A DNA stretch of 64,000 nt from Bacteroides sp. UBA7333 (GCA_002471195.1 DKPN01000061.1:62792-126791); one strand, 5' to 3'. Shown: positions 18,165-27,502, counted from the stretch's first letter. The notes: generated by a model not told the origin, from the letters alone. Numbers and translations are program-made.

Positions 18165-18196
18165 CAAAAGTATGTAATTCTATTTAAATATGCAAA
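18165..18196 (-). promoter_or_regulatory. Complete Bacteroidetes promoter of the tRNA gene
   Basis: On the minus strand: TTTG at 18196-18193, a 20-bp spacer, then TACTTTTG at 18172-18165. Both boxes and the spacing match the -33/-7 consensus. It lies 25 bp before the mature tRNA 5' end. Confidence 0.75.
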
Positions 18197-18227
18197 TGTT
18201 TAGATAGAAAAACATACATTGCAGTCT

Positions 18228-18542
18228 TCAAAATTTGTAATTTCTTTTGGGGTTTTTAGGAAACCATCCCTTTTTAACACGTTCCTCTTGTTCGAATATC
18301 TCTTTGATAGTCCAAAAAGAAGAAAAGGCAAATACACCCAATAGTGTAGCTATTAAGATGTTGTCAGTGCAAACGGATGCTATGATACCGGCTACACCTA
18401 ATAGAAGAAAAATCCACCAACACTTTGTACCCCAATAATATTCGGCTTTTACAACAACAGGGTGAAAAAGTCCGATAATTAAGAATGTACAGATGCCAAT
18501 AAATAGGCCTGAAAGATGGTATGCTTCTAAAAATGCTAACAT
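18228..18542 (-). CDS. DUF4491 family membrane protein
   Basis: Protein of 104 residues with three hydrophobic helices and a basic C-terminal tail. It matches the DUF4491 pattern: HLSGLFIGICTFLIIGLFHP, VVKAEYYWGTKCWWIFL, and a final SFFW-TIKEIFEQEERVKKGWFP type block. It is an inner-membrane protein of unknown role. It begins one base after the stop of the Lrp-type regulator gene, so the two are co-transcribed and probably translationally coupled. Confidence 0.88.
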   Translation of the reverse strand: MLAFLEAYHLSGLFIGICTFLIIGLFHPVVVKAEYYWGTKCWWIFLLLGVAGIIASVCTDNILIATLLGVFAFSSFWTIKEIFEQEERVKKGWFPKNPKRNYKF

Positions 18543-18543
18543 T

Positions 18544-19008
18544 TTATTTGTCTAAACGAATAGGGATTTCTGTTTTGATGCTTTGGTCTAGCGAAATCAG
18601 AGTTTCGGTAGAAACAACACCTGGGATCTCTTGGATTTTGTTGTTCAACAAATCCATAAGATGCTCATTGTCACAAGCATAAAGTTTTGTCATCATAGTG
18701 TACGATCCTGTTGTAAAATGGCATTCTACAATTTCAGGAATTTTTTGTAGTTCTTCTACTACTTTCTTGTACATAGAACCTTTCTCAAGGCGGATTCCAA
18801 CATAAGTACATGTTCTATATCCTAACGATTTAGGATTAACATGATAGCCCGAACCTACGATTACGCCTAGATCTATCAAGCGTTGTACACGTTGGTGTAT
18901 AGCTGCTCTTGATACGCCGCACTCTGCTGCTACATCCTTAAATGGGATACGCGCATTTTGCGAAATAATCTCTAAGATCTGTTTGTCGAGATTGTCTATT
19001 TTTTCCAT
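18544..19008 (-). CDS. Lrp/AsnC-family transcriptional regulator
   Basis: Protein of 154 residues. An N-terminal winged helix-turn-helix (about 5-65; NLDKQILEIISQNARIPFKDVAAECGVSR-type block) is followed by the RAM ligand-binding/oligomerisation domain (about 70-150) with the GSYTMMTKLYA core and a terminal LISLDQSIKTEIPI strand. These regulators sense amino acids or related small molecules; the ligand here is unknown. It forms an operon with the DUF4491 gene. The -7 box is at 19049-19056. Confidence 0.93.
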   Translation of the reverse strand: MEKIDNLDKQILEIISQNARIPFKDVAAECGVSRAAIHQRVQRLIDLGVIVGSGYHVNPKSLGYRTCTYVGIRLEKGSMYKKVVEELQKIPEIVECHFTTGSYTMMTKLYACDNEHLMDLLNNKIQEIPGVVSTETLISLDQSIKTEIPIRLDK

Positions 19009-19048
19009 AATTTGTGTGAATAGTTACTGAATGTTATCAAATTGTAAG

Positions 19049-19056
19049 CAAATATA
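19049..19056 (-). promoter_or_regulatory. -7 box of the lrp-type operon
   Basis: CAAATATA on the plus strand equals TATATTTG on the minus strand, 41 bp before the ATG. Confidence 0.5.
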
Positions 19057-19109
19057 GCAATTCTTTTTAAATACACGACAATTTGTTTGCAAAAAATAAG
19101 TTTTAATAA

Positions 19110-19141
19110 AAAAAGGACGCAATACAAATTGCGCCCTTTTT
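19110..19141 (-). terminator. Terminator after the FKBP gene pair
   Basis: AAAAAGGACGCAAT (19110-19123) pairs with ATTGCGCCCTTTTT (19128-19141), with a 4-nt loop and one mismatch. On the minus strand it is followed by a T-run, and it lies 19 bp past the stop of the second FKBP gene. Confidence 0.8.
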
Positions 19142-19159
19142 CATGAAATATGTGTTATA

Positions 19160-20026
19160 TTATTTCTCGATACCTAATAATTCAACTTCGAATACAAGAG
19201 TTGAGTAAGGTTTAATTTTACCTGTATCTCTTGAGCCGTAAGCTAAATCAGATGGGATATAAAGCATCCATTTTGAACCAACAGGCATCAATTGTAAAGC
19301 TTCTGTCCAACCTTTGATTACTTGGTTTACACCAAATACAGCAGGTTTAGCAGCATCTAGGTTACCATCAAATACAGTACCATCAATCAATTTACCTTGA
19401 TATTTTACTGCTACCATTGAAGTATCTGCTGGGATAGCTCCTGTACCTGCAGTGATAATTTTGTATTGCAAACCACTAGGCAAAGTTACAACGCCTTCTT
19501 TCATACCGTTTTCTTTCAAGAAAAGTTCACCGGCTTGTTGGTTGTCAAGAAATTTTTCTTTCATTGCTTTTGCTTTGATCGCCTCCATTGCGGTTTGCGT
19601 ATAAGCTGTAGCTTCTTCCATAGTCATCAAGCCTTTTTTCTCTAATGTACCAGTTTCGAAACCTGCCATGAAGTTGTCTTTGCTGATTGTTTGAGTAGAG
19701 TCAGCACCAAACAATTCGTAGTTGATACCTTTGATCATTTGGTTGTTGATTTGTTGACCGATTTGAAGACCTGCCATATAAGCAACATCTTTTTTAGATA
19801 CTTTTTTAGCACCGTCATTCAAACCTTTGATGAATTCGTTCATGTAAGCAGTATCTACATCAAGACGGCCTACTAAGTATCCTTTCAAACCTTGAGTTTG
19901 AGCCATACCGATAGCATACGACAATGAATCGATGTCATTTTTTAAGTTAGCTTTAGGAGATTGTGCTGTACAAGACACAAGTCCCATTGCAGCAAATGCA
20001 GCTGCAATTAAAGTGATTTTTTTCAT
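19160..20026 (-). CDS. FKBP-type peptidyl-prolyl isomerase lipoprotein
   Basis: Protein of 288 residues. The signal peptide ends in AAMGLVSC (lipobox), so it is a periplasm-facing lipoprotein. Residues about 30-165 form the Mip/FkpA-type N-terminal helical dimerisation domain (DSLSYAIGMAQTQGLKG). The C-terminal FKBP domain (about 190-288) carries VKYQGKLIDGTVFD, VIKGWTEALQLMPVGSKWMLYIPSDLAYG and STLVFEVELLGIE. It catalyses proline cis-trans isomerisation during folding of exported proteins. It follows its cytosolic-type paralogue by 16 bp in the same operon. Confidence 0.95.
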   Translation of the reverse strand: MKKITLIAAAFAAMGLVSCTAQSPKANLKNDIDSLSYAIGMAQTQGLKGYLVGRLDVDTAYMNEFIKGLNDGAKKVSKKDVAYMAGLQIGQQINNQMIKGINYELFGADSTQTISKDNFMAGFETGTLEKKGLMTMEEATAYTQTAMEAIKAKAMKEKFLDNQQAGELFLKENGMKEGVVTLPSGLQYKIITAGTGAIPADTSMVAVKYQGKLIDGTVFDGNLDAAKPAVFGVNQVIKGWTEALQLMPVGSKWMLYIPSDLAYGSRDTGKIKPYSTLVFEVELLGIEK

Positions 20027-20042
20027 TTTGCTTAAAATAAAT

Positions 20043-20633
20043 TTATTTGTTTAATACATCTAGTAATTCAACATCAAAAACCAAAGTGCTGTGTGGAGGA
20101 ATAGCATCGCCTGCACCTTGTGCTCCATAAGCTAGGTCTGAAGGGATATAAAGTCTCCATTTTGAACCAGCAGGCATCAATTGTAAAGCTTCAACCCAAC
20201 CCGGAATCACTTGATTCACTCCAAATGTAGCTGGTTGATTGCGTTGGTAAGAGCTATCAAATACTGTACCATCCAAGAATTTGCCTTCATAGTGGCATTT
20301 TACTTGATCGGTAGCCGTAGCTTTACCGCCTGTACCTTCGGTAATGATTTCATATTGCAATCCGCTAGGTAGTGTTACCACACCTTCTTTTTTGCCATTT
20401 TCTTCAAGGAATTTTGCACCTTGTTCGATTGCAGCAGCACTCATTTTCGACTGCATTTCTTCGAAATATTTATTTACAATCTCTCTTGCTTCTTCGTGAG
20501 TAATGGCAGTTTTATTACCTTCCATTACATCTTTAATGGCTTGTGCAAAATCTTCAACAACAATGTTTTTTGCACCCATACCTAGCAAGTTCTGACCAAT
20601 GCCTAGGCCAATTGCATAACTAAATTTATCCAT
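20043..20633 (-). CDS. FKBP-type peptidyl-prolyl isomerase without signal peptide
   Basis: Protein of 196 residues, closely similar to the downstream lipoprotein in both the N-terminal helical domain (SYAIGLGIGQNL) and the FKBP domain (VKCHYEGKFLDGTVFDSS, VIPGWVEALQLMPAGSKWRLYIP, STLVFDVELLDV). It begins directly with the dimerisation domain and has no signal peptide, so it probably works in the cytoplasm. The pair looks like a tandem duplication in which one copy gained or lost export. A strong -7 box lies upstream at 20708-20715. Confidence 0.94.
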   Translation of the reverse strand: MDKFSYAIGLGIGQNLLGMGAKNIVVEDFAQAIKDVMEGNKTAITHEEAREIVNKYFEEMQSKMSAAAIEQGAKFLEENGKKEGVVTLPSGLQYEIITEGTGGKATATDQVKCHYEGKFLDGTVFDSSYQRNQPATFGVNQVIPGWVEALQLMPAGSKWRLYIPSDLAYGAQGAGDAIPPHSTLVFDVELLDVLNK

Positions 20634-21124
20634 ATATTTGTTTAATTATAGTTTGAAAGCTAAAATAGTGTCTATTAAGCTTTCAATAAAGTAAAATTCC
20701 TAAATTGCAAAAGTACTTGTTTTATTTAAATATCAATACATTTGATAATTAAAATTTCTTATTTAAAAACCGCCTTATCGTCGCTATAATCATCGATTTA
20801 GCCTTATTCTTAATATAACAATAATGTAGTAGGAAAGGTTTTGATGATTCTTTCTGATAATTTCTGCTAATTGTTTAATATGTTGATAGTTACTATATAT
20901 TAATTGTCTAGATGTATAATTACTGCAGATATTCTTTGTGTATAGATTGCTATTGCTCTTTTAATCCTTTGAATGGCAGAATCCGTCTTGTTAAGATTTT
21001 ATATCCTATAATATATTAATATTAAGAGTTGGTTTTCTAGTTAAAAGAGATTAATAATCATATAGTTGTGTTTCTGATTTTATGTGATATGCTAATTTTA
21101 CGACCACTTAAAAACAATACATCA
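20634..21124. other. 490-bp divergent intergenic region
   Basis: Very AT-rich gap between the FKBP operon (minus) and the sulfatase gene (plus). It holds the FKBP promoter (20708-20715). No sulfatase promoter with a convincing TAnnTTTG box and no other gene were seen. Confidence 0.5.
20708..20715 (-). promoter_or_regulatory. -7 box of the FKBP operon
   Basis: CAAAAGTA on the plus strand equals TACTTTTG on the minus strand, the most common form of the Bacteroidetes -7 box. The leader would be about 68 nt. Confidence 0.6.
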
Positions 21125-22648
21125 ATGAAACACTGTATCTCACCACAACAACTACTTTCGTGTGCTGCTATTTCCTATTGCAGTATAGTATCTGCTTTCA
21201 CTCAACAACCTCATGTAATTTTTATTATGTCCGATCAGCACCGTTTTGATGCGTTGCGCTGTATGGGCAATGAATCAATCATATCGCCCAATATCGATGC
21301 ATTGGCAGCCGATGGCACCACTTTCACTAATGGTTATTCTTCTACACCTAGCAGTACTCCGGCTCGTGCAGGTTTGCTTACAGGCATGTCTCCTTGGCAT
21401 CATGGAATGTTGGGATATGGGAAAGTTGCAGCTAAGTATCCTTATGAAATGCCTCGAATGTTGTCGGATCTTAATTATTATACCTTTGGAATAGGAAAGA
21501 TGCATTGGTTTCCACAAAAATCGTTGCATGGATTTGATGGTACACTGGTCGATGAAAGTGGACGTTCAGAAAGCCCCGACTTTATCAGTGACTATCGTTT
21601 GTGGTTGCAAACACAAGCTCCCGGCATCGACCCCGATGTTACGGGTATAGGGTGGAACGATCATGCAGCTGGTATAACCCAACTGCCCGAACACCTTCAT
21701 CCCACTGCATGGACCGGTCTAATGAGTCGTGAAATCATTAAAAACTATGATCCCCATTCAAAGCCTCTATTCTTAAAGGTGTCATTTGCTCGTCCGCATA
21801 GCCCTTATGACCCGCCACAACGATGGCTCGATGCATATAATGATATCGATGCATTGTCTCCATGGATAGGTGAGTGGTGTAAAGATAAGAAATATGCTCA
21901 TTCAGTAGATCCATCAACCGTGGCTACCGATGCGCCATTTGGTAATTTTGGCGATGATTATGTTAAGAATTCTCGTAAGCACTACAATGCAAGTGTCTCA
22001 TTTATAGATGAAGAAATAGGTCTTATTATCGCAGAGTTAAAAGCAAAAGGTATGTACGATAACTCTATTATTTGTTACACCTCCGATCATGGCGATATGT
22101 TGGGCGATCATCATCATTGGCGCAAAACCTATCCATACGAAGGATCCGTGCACATCCCATATATTATTAAATGGCCCGCTTCCTACAGCGCTACAAAAGG
22201 AGGAAAGATTGACAATCCTGTTGAATTGCGCGATTTTCTCCCTACATTCATTGAGGCGGCCGGTGGGCAAGTGCCTAGTGATATGGATGGACAGTCGCTT
22301 ATATCTTTAGTCGAAGGGAATAATCGTGCTTGGCGAAAATATATAGATTTAGAGCATGCCACTTGCTATAATGATAACAATTATTGGTGTGCTTTGACCG
22401 ATGGCAAATTGAAATACGTGTGGCGTTTTCATACAGGCGAAGAAGAGTTGTTTGACATGGCAAAAGATCCGCATGAGCTACGAAATATTGTTGATGATAA
22501 AAGATACCAAAAGCAACTAGCCGAGTTACGCCAAACGATGGTAAGCCATTTGAGCGAACGTGGCGAACCCTATGTAATAGATGGACAATTGAAAGCATTG
22601 CCTAAAACGATTCTATATAGCCCTATGTATCCTAACTCTAATCAATAA
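21125..22648 (+). CDS. Serine-type sulfatase (S1 family)
   Basis: Exported sulfatase of 507 residues from the ATG at 21125, chosen because the signal peptide (about 1-26, ending VSAFT) begins there; the ORF opens upstream at 21068. Residues 30-37 (VIFIMSDQ) give the first metal site. The formylglycine motif is STPARAGLLTG with Ser77, a serine-type site that needs an anaerobic radical-SAM maturase (anSME), not a cysteine-type one. CYTSDHGDMLGDHH provides the second metal site. It removes sulfate from sulfated glycans or related esters; the substrate is unknown. It is not within a SusCD cluster. Confidence 0.93.
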   Translation: MKHCISPQQLLSCAAISYCSIVSAFTQQPHVIFIMSDQHRFDALRCMGNESIISPNIDALAADGTTFTNGYSSTPSSTPARAGLLTGMSPWHHGMLGYGKVAAKYPYEMPRMLSDLNYYTFGIGKMHWFPQKSLHGFDGTLVDESGRSESPDFISDYRLWLQTQAPGIDPDVTGIGWNDHAAGITQLPEHLHPTAWTGLMSREIIKNYDPHSKPLFLKVSFARPHSPYDPPQRWLDAYNDIDALSPWIGEWCKDKKYAHSVDPSTVATDAPFGNFGDDYVKNSRKHYNASVSFIDEEIGLIIAELKAKGMYDNSIICYTSDHGDMLGDHHHWRKTYPYEGSVHIPYIIKWPASYSATKGGKIDNPVELRDFLPTFIEAAGGQVPSDMDGQSLISLVEGNNRAWRKYIDLEHATCYNDNNYWCALTDGKLKYVWRFHTGEEELFDMAKDPHELRNIVDDKRYQKQLAELRQTMVSHLSERGEPYVIDGQLKALPKTILYSPMYPNSNQ

Positions 22649-22841
22649 GCACTTTGTTTTAATACTAAGTGTTGTAGATAGCTCAGATGTGTTCACAGAA
22701 TAGATGGTTTATTATCCATCAATGTCTATATCTATTAAAAACAAAATAGCATGAATACTGTTGGTATATCATCAAATATCGTATTGACGTGAAGTAATTT
22801 AGTCGGATATAATAATATTAATAATGAAAATTGATATAGCT

Positions 22842-23552
22842 ATGGAAACGAAGAAAAATCTAGTCATTCTCTCGGGAGCAGGGATGAGCGCAGAGAGTGG
22901 AATACGAACCTTTCGCGATACCAATGGTCTTTGGGAAGAATATCCTGTCGAAGCAGTAGCCACACCCGAAGGGTATGTCCGCGATCCGGCATTGGTTACT
23001 CGCTTCTATAATGAGCGTCGCCAACAACTCACTACTGTCGAACCCAATAAAGGACACACTATACTTGGCGAGTTAGAAAAATACTTTAACGTAACCATTA
23101 TCACCCAAAATGTAGACAATCTGCACGAAAGGGGTGGTAGTACTCATGTGATTCATCTTCATGGTGAGTTGACCAAAGTCACCTCGAGCCGCGACCCTTA
23201 CAATCCGGCTTTTGTTCGTGAACTACATCCTGGCGAGTTCGATGTGAAGATAGGCGACCTAGCGGCCGATGGCACACAACTGCGTCCATTCATCGTGTGG
23301 TTTGGCGAGGCAGTACCAAAAATAGAAGAGGCGATGACAGCAGTCGAAAAAGCTGATATCTTTGTGATTATAGGAACCTCAATGAACGTATATCCTGCTG
23401 CCGGGCTTCTTCATTATGTTCCTGCTACTGCAAAAGTCTATCTTATCGATCCGCACGAAGTGGCGGTGAAGAGCAACCGTCCAATTGAGGTAATAAAACT
23501 AGGAGCTTCAGAGGGTATGGCAGCTTTGTGTTTGCTTTTGGGGGTAAAGTAA
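22842..23552 (+). CDS. cobB: SIR2-family NAD-dependent protein deacylase
   Basis: Sirtuin of 236 residues (242 if the ATG at 22824 is used). The start at 22842 fits the family, which begins shortly before the NAD-binding GAGMSAESGIRTFRD. TQNVDNLHERGG and the catalytic His in HLHGEL are present, and GTSMNVYPAAGL closes the NAD fold. The usual four zinc cysteines after HLHGEL are missing: the segment TKVTSSRDPYNP and the following stretch contain none. Zinc-less members are known among class III-like bacterial sirtuins, so it is probably active, but the small domain must be held in another way. It removes acyl groups from lysines using NAD. Confidence 0.88.
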   Translation: METKKNLVILSGAGMSAESGIRTFRDTNGLWEEYPVEAVATPEGYVRDPALVTRFYNERRQQLTTVEPNKGHTILGELEKYFNVTIITQNVDNLHERGGSTHVIHLHGELTKVTSSRDPYNPAFVRELHPGEFDVKIGDLAADGTQLRPFIVWFGEAVPKIEEAMTAVEKADIFVIIGTSMNVYPAAGLLHYVPATAKVYLIDPHEVAVKSNRPIEVIKLGASEGMAALCLLLGVK

Positions 23553-23656
23553 TCGCTAGCAAATTTGCCTTGTGGCCTATTTTGCTCATTGCCTTTGGAT
23601 GCTCAGTTTATATATATTGACTACTGCATTCCCTGCCCGCGAAATGGGATATATAA

Positions 23657-23693
23657 GAATGTGGATGAACTTACACTAAATTCATCCACATTC
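23657..23693. terminator. Bidirectional terminator between the sirtuin and endonuclease genes
   Basis: Perfect 13-bp inverted repeat, GAATGTGGATGAA (23657-23669) and TTCATCCACATTC (23681-23693), located between two converging genes. Confidence 0.7.
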
Positions 23694-23733
23694 GCTGTTT
23701 ATCTAACCCTACAATAATTTGTCATCGCCTATT

Positions 23734-26562
23734 CTATTGTTTCATTACCTTATACACTGTTTTTTCATCATTTATTTTCAGTAGATAAATGCCGCTTTCT
23801 GTTAAAGGCAGCTGTAGGTTATTATTCTTAGCTTGTATTTTCAAAAGTTGTTTACCTTCTGTATTATAAACATTGATTATGCTTCCGGGTATAACTCCTT
23901 CTATTTCGACTCCCATGTGGGTAGTGCGAATCACTACGCCTAAGCCTTGTAGGGTGTCATCAACTCCTGTACCATGTTCTGTTGTTGTGATCTTCATCGA
24001 CTTCGATATGGGCGATAAATAACCATCTTTCGCGATGCGTGTGTTATAATAATAAGTGGTCAATGGAGTCAGATTATTTGCTGTATATTGCACACCTTGT
24101 ACCGGTACATTTTTCTCCACATATGTTGTGTCCGAAATACCAAAAGTAATGGCGATGTCGTCAATGGCCATGTTTCCGCTCACTTTTTTATAGCTCCATT
24201 TAAAGGCACGTACATTTTTTTCGGCAGCAAATGTAAATTCCGGATAAGCTTTAGTGGTATTTACATATGGATAGGTGGCTACAGTTTCCCATTGTCCATT
24301 GCAATTGGCCTCTAATGTAAGTATACTGCCTGCACCTGCACTGGGGTAGCGATACATAAAGCTCATTTTGGTAATGGGTGCATTAAATTCATTGGTTTGA
24401 ATGTATTCTCCATCTGTTTTTAGCGCAATCGAGTTGGGCGATATTCCCGAACTTGCTGTAGAGGTGTAGTTGCCGCTGGCTGTGCTCATCCATCCTTCGG
24501 GAGCAGGCTTGCCCGAGCTACCCACTGTGTTGAAGTCAAAATGTTCGGTCGTGTTTCCACCTCCTGTGATGCGATAGAGTGAGAACAGGTGATCTTCGAT
24601 ATAGGGGTTCGATTCCCAATGAGCCACAAACGATGTATTGCTTACATGGGTAGCCTCAAACACCTCTGGAGCTTCTAATGCAACCGTACGAATTTGCATG
24701 GTATTTGCACTTTTAATCCTACCTGTAGAGGTGACAGCCGTTACGCTATAGGTATAATAATTGTCGGGTAGTAGAAAATTTGCAGTAAAGCCAGAAACAC
24801 TGTGCGTCGAGAAATCCTCTAACCAATACTTACTACTTGTAGCCAATGTCATGGTGTGGCTACCTATATTGTCTATGTAGTTGTTTGCAAAAATATCCCA
24901 TTCAGATTTATCGAAACGAGTGGTAGGGTGCGTGATACTGGCTTTGCGCTCAAAGGTCTGGTCTAAGCCCCAGTTGGCAGCGTCGTTCACCACACCAATC
25001 ATGTCTATCATCATTCCATTGCGATAAAGTGCTATCGCATCATTACCGTTGAAGTTCATCGCATCGGTAGTTTCCATATTGGCTTTGTTTTTAAGTGCAT
25101 CGAGTGTGCAGAGCGAATGTACTATCACAAATGTGTTGCCATTCTCTAACGTTCCTTCGAGCGGAGTATCATTGATAAATGCACCAGCACCATTGCTTTG
25201 ACGACGGATTGAATATTTCGATAAATCGACTGTTGCCCCCGTTCCGTTGTATATTTCTACTGCTTTGTTATAGCTGCTGCCTTCTACATAAGCCGAAAAT
25301 AATATGTCGCCAGCAGCCAGATCGCCCTCATAGAGCGATAATAAATAGTCTGATGGTTCGTTAAAGAATGTCCAGTTTAAATCTCCGCCTACCGGTCTTA
25401 AATTGGTAGCTTCGGTCACTATAAATTCTGCTGTAGCCAATCCGGAGATTGGAACTAGCACCGACTCCATATTTTCGGATGCTATGACGAGGGTGTCTTC
25501 AGCCAGACCTGCTTCAGTAGGCTTGAAGTAAACTTCAATCATGATAGGCCTTTCTGCCTCTATCACCTGAATATAATCTCTCGATAGCGAAAAAAACTCG
25601 TTTTTCTTTAAAGAAAGTGTCAATCCGTCTGTCAGGTTAGTAGCATTTATAGTAATATAGTTTGTTAAACTGCTATTATTCATGATGACATCAAAGCGAA
25701 GTGCTTCGCCCTGACGAGGATAATACAGAAAAGGTTCTGTCTCTTCGGGGAAAGGATAGGCAATTGTCGTTTTATCTCCCCATATATAGTCTACTAAATC
25801 GGGGTAATCGATAAACGGATTTCTATTGTTCTGGATTTGATATATTGCCTCGTTGCGTGCCAGCTCTTTTTCGCTTACGGGATCGTTCTTATGCCATTCC
25901 ATTAGCAAATTGAGTGCCCAAGGTTTCCATACCGGATAGGTGTTATTGTCCATCATGGGCGAATTCCAACTCTTTGAGAGTTCTTCGTACATGGTCGAAA
26001 TGTAGAAATAAGAACGAGCGAAATCGCCTTTATACTCATCGGAAGGCTCAAAACAGTTGCCTGTATAGCTGGTTTCATAAACATTTTTACCTACTTTGCT
26101 CACTCCATTGTCGAATGTCGGATTGGCATCAACTATACCTAAAGGCAAGTTGCTTTTGATGTTGTTGGTTTTATCGTCTGATGGATAGAGATGAAATAAA
26201 TCTTTATAAGCATAATTTACGATGCCTCCCCACCAACTTTTAGGCAATGAATGTTCAATGTTCATGCCCGAAACAGCACTGAAACCATCGAAATAGCGAA
26301 CCTCCGAAGAGTACATATCATCTACCACATCATTGCTTAAGCGGTCGGTTTTGTAAAACCCTTCCCATGTAGCACCTGCACCACCACCATAACTCAGTAC
26401 CATGGTAGGAGCTGCTATTTCGCGCAAGGTCGATTTTAGTATTTCGCCCTTATCGCCCTTGGCCCAATGATAGTAGCCGGGCGGTATGGCTGCGTATGCA
26501 CAAATAGCCGATATTATGGATAGTAAAAAAACAAATACTCTTCGGTGTAATTTTAATTTCAT
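23734..26562 (-). CDS. Secreted endonuclease I-family nuclease with lamin-tail and T9SS domains
   Basis: Protein of 942 residues from the ATG at 26562, chosen because the signal peptide (MKLKLHRRVFVFLLSIISA) starts there; the frame continues upstream to 26637. Residues about 35-270 are an endonuclease I/NucM domain with NIEHSLPKSWWGG (the catalytic His), DLFHLYPSDDKTNN and SNLPLG. About 405-560 is a lamin-tail-like domain (EIYNGTGATVDLSKYSI, FVIVHS, NDAIALYRNGMMIDMIG). Then come beta-sandwich/fibronectin III-like parts with a concanavalin-like piece (KPAPEGWMSTASG). The last about 75 residues are a T9SS type A sorting domain. It probably degrades extracellular DNA, for nutrients or biofilm turnover. 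Confidence 0.9.
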   Translation of the reverse strand: MKLKLHRRVFVFLLSIISAICAYAAIPPGYYHWAKGDKGEILKSTLREIAAPTMVLSYGGGAGATWEGFYKTDRLSNDVVDDMYSSEVRYFDGFSAVSGMNIEHSLPKSWWGGIVNYAYKDLFHLYPSDDKTNNIKSNLPLGIVDANPTFDNGVSKVGKNVYETSYTGNCFEPSDEYKGDFARSYFYISTMYEELSKSWNSPMMDNNTYPVWKPWALNLLMEWHKNDPVSEKELARNEAIYQIQNNRNPFIDYPDLVDYIWGDKTTIAYPFPEETEPFLYYPRQGEALRFDVIMNNSSLTNYITINATNLTDGLTLSLKKNEFFSLSRDYIQVIEAERPIMIEVYFKPTEAGLAEDTLVIASENMESVLVPISGLATAEFIVTEATNLRPVGGDLNWTFFNEPSDYLLSLYEGDLAAGDILFSAYVEGSSYNKAVEIYNGTGATVDLSKYSIRRQSNGAGAFINDTPLEGTLENGNTFVIVHSLCTLDALKNKANMETTDAMNFNGNDAIALYRNGMMIDMIGVVNDAANWGLDQTFERKASITHPTTRFDKSEWDIFANNYIDNIGSHTMTLATSSKYWLEDFSTHSVSGFTANFLLPDNYYTYSVTAVTSTGRIKSANTMQIRTVALEAPEVFEATHVSNTSFVAHWESNPYIEDHLFSLYRITGGGNTTEHFDFNTVGSSGKPAPEGWMSTASGNYTSTASSGISPNSIALKTDGEYIQTNEFNAPITKMSFMYRYPSAGAGSILTLEANCNGQWETVATYPYVNTTKAYPEFTFAAEKNVRAFKWSYKKVSGNMAIDDIAITFGISDTTYVEKNVPVQGVQYTANNLTPLTTYYYNTRIAKDGYLSPISKSMKITTTEHGTGVDDTLQGLGVVIRTTHMGVEIEGVIPGSIINVYNTEGKQLLKIQAKNNNLQLPLTESGIYLLKINDEKTVYKVMKQ

Positions 26563-26681
26563 ATGTATGGTGGTTTTAATGTTGTGAGAGTATGAAGATA
26601 TTGAATATCTGTAAGATAAACAAGAAATATGAGGCATTCCCGACTTTATACCCAGTATAACTTCATGATAGTAGCATTATG

Positions 26682-27224
26682 TTACATCACCATTACTTCA
26701 ATACTTACTAAAGTCACTTTGTTGGTCAATGTGCCGGGTTGGTTTTTTTTGTGTGTATTCGAAGTCACAACATAATGTTTGTTGGGATGATGCTTTGCAC
26801 CATGTTCTCCCTCTTCTATGTGTGGTTCGAAGATGACAGGTGTGGTCCAGTTATTGTTCACTTCATTTACCATTCGGCCTTTGCGTATGCGTTCCCAAGT
26901 GCTTTGTTTAATGGGCGATGCCGAACAAATCACCCGGTAAGCTCCTCGAATCTGTTTTTTAGATCGGTAGGGGCGCATTACAGCAAACTGGTCGACCTTG
27001 AAAGTGGGGTAACGCATTTTGCGAATAACGAAATACCATACCAATATACCTATCATCAATAGTGCAACAAGACAAATCAGGATAATGGTTAATGCACTCA
27101 TGCTATTCTGCAAATTTTGTTGTGCCATCCAGTTGGGTTTGATGATACATTTTGCTGCTACAGTATTCCATACCGAAAATAGCGAAAAGTAGGTTAGACT
27201 TTTTTTCATATCAGCATTTTTCAA
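26682..27224 (-). CDS. Single-pass membrane protein, function unknown
   Basis: Protein of 180 residues, not recognised. A weak hydrophobic stretch near the N terminus is followed by one strong membrane helix (ALTIILICLVALLMIGILVWYFVI, about 44-67) and a basic, probably cytosolic C-terminal half with TFKVDQFAVMRPYR. It lies 120 bp upstream of the endonuclease gene on the same strand, but nothing shows a shared function. A start at M33 is possible and would put the helix near the N terminus. Confidence 0.6.
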   Translation of the reverse strand: MKNADMKKSLTYFSLFSVWNTVAAKCIIKPNWMAQQNLQNSMSALTIILICLVALLMIGILVWYFVIRKMRYPTFKVDQFAVMRPYRSKKQIRGAYRVICSASPIKQSTWERIRKGRMVNEVNNNWTTPVIFEPHIEEGEHGAKHHPNKHYVVTSNTHKKNQPGTLTNKVTLVSIEVMVM

Positions 27225-27398
27225 AGAGTGTTATTCAATCGATTTAAGGATTTTCGATGGCTTCGCGAAGAGCATCTATCGCAAAAATAGATTTAAAAAT
27301 CAATTTAGCAAAGAATTTGTTTAAAATTGTTGATTTATAGAGGGTTGTGTCTTGTTTTTTCGTTCGGAGAGTACCAGTTCTGATGGAGGGGCGATGAG

Positions 27399-27486
27399 TT
27401 GGTGGTGGGCAACCTTATTTACCGTGCTGGATGAGCCGATTTACCACGGTGAGTAAGGCTACTTACCCTACCCACTGAAAGCCTGT
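27399..27486. repeat. Degenerate 22-bp tandem units (dispersed repeat family, locus 2)
   Basis: Units at 27399-27420, 27421-27442, 27443-27464 and 27465-27486. The two middle units start with ACC and carry the GTGgaT/GTGAgT core at positions 7-12 followed by a GC-rich step near position 15. The locus lies directly after the stop codon of the GT2 gene (27503, minus strand). Confidence 0.6.
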
Positions 27487-27502
27487 TTCAAAAAGTGGGC
27501 AA

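Noticed and set aside
22842..23552. SIR2 as an antiphage NADase
   Set aside because: It has the short stand-alone deacylase layout with a catalytic His and no fused sensor domain, and its neighbours are housekeeping-like.
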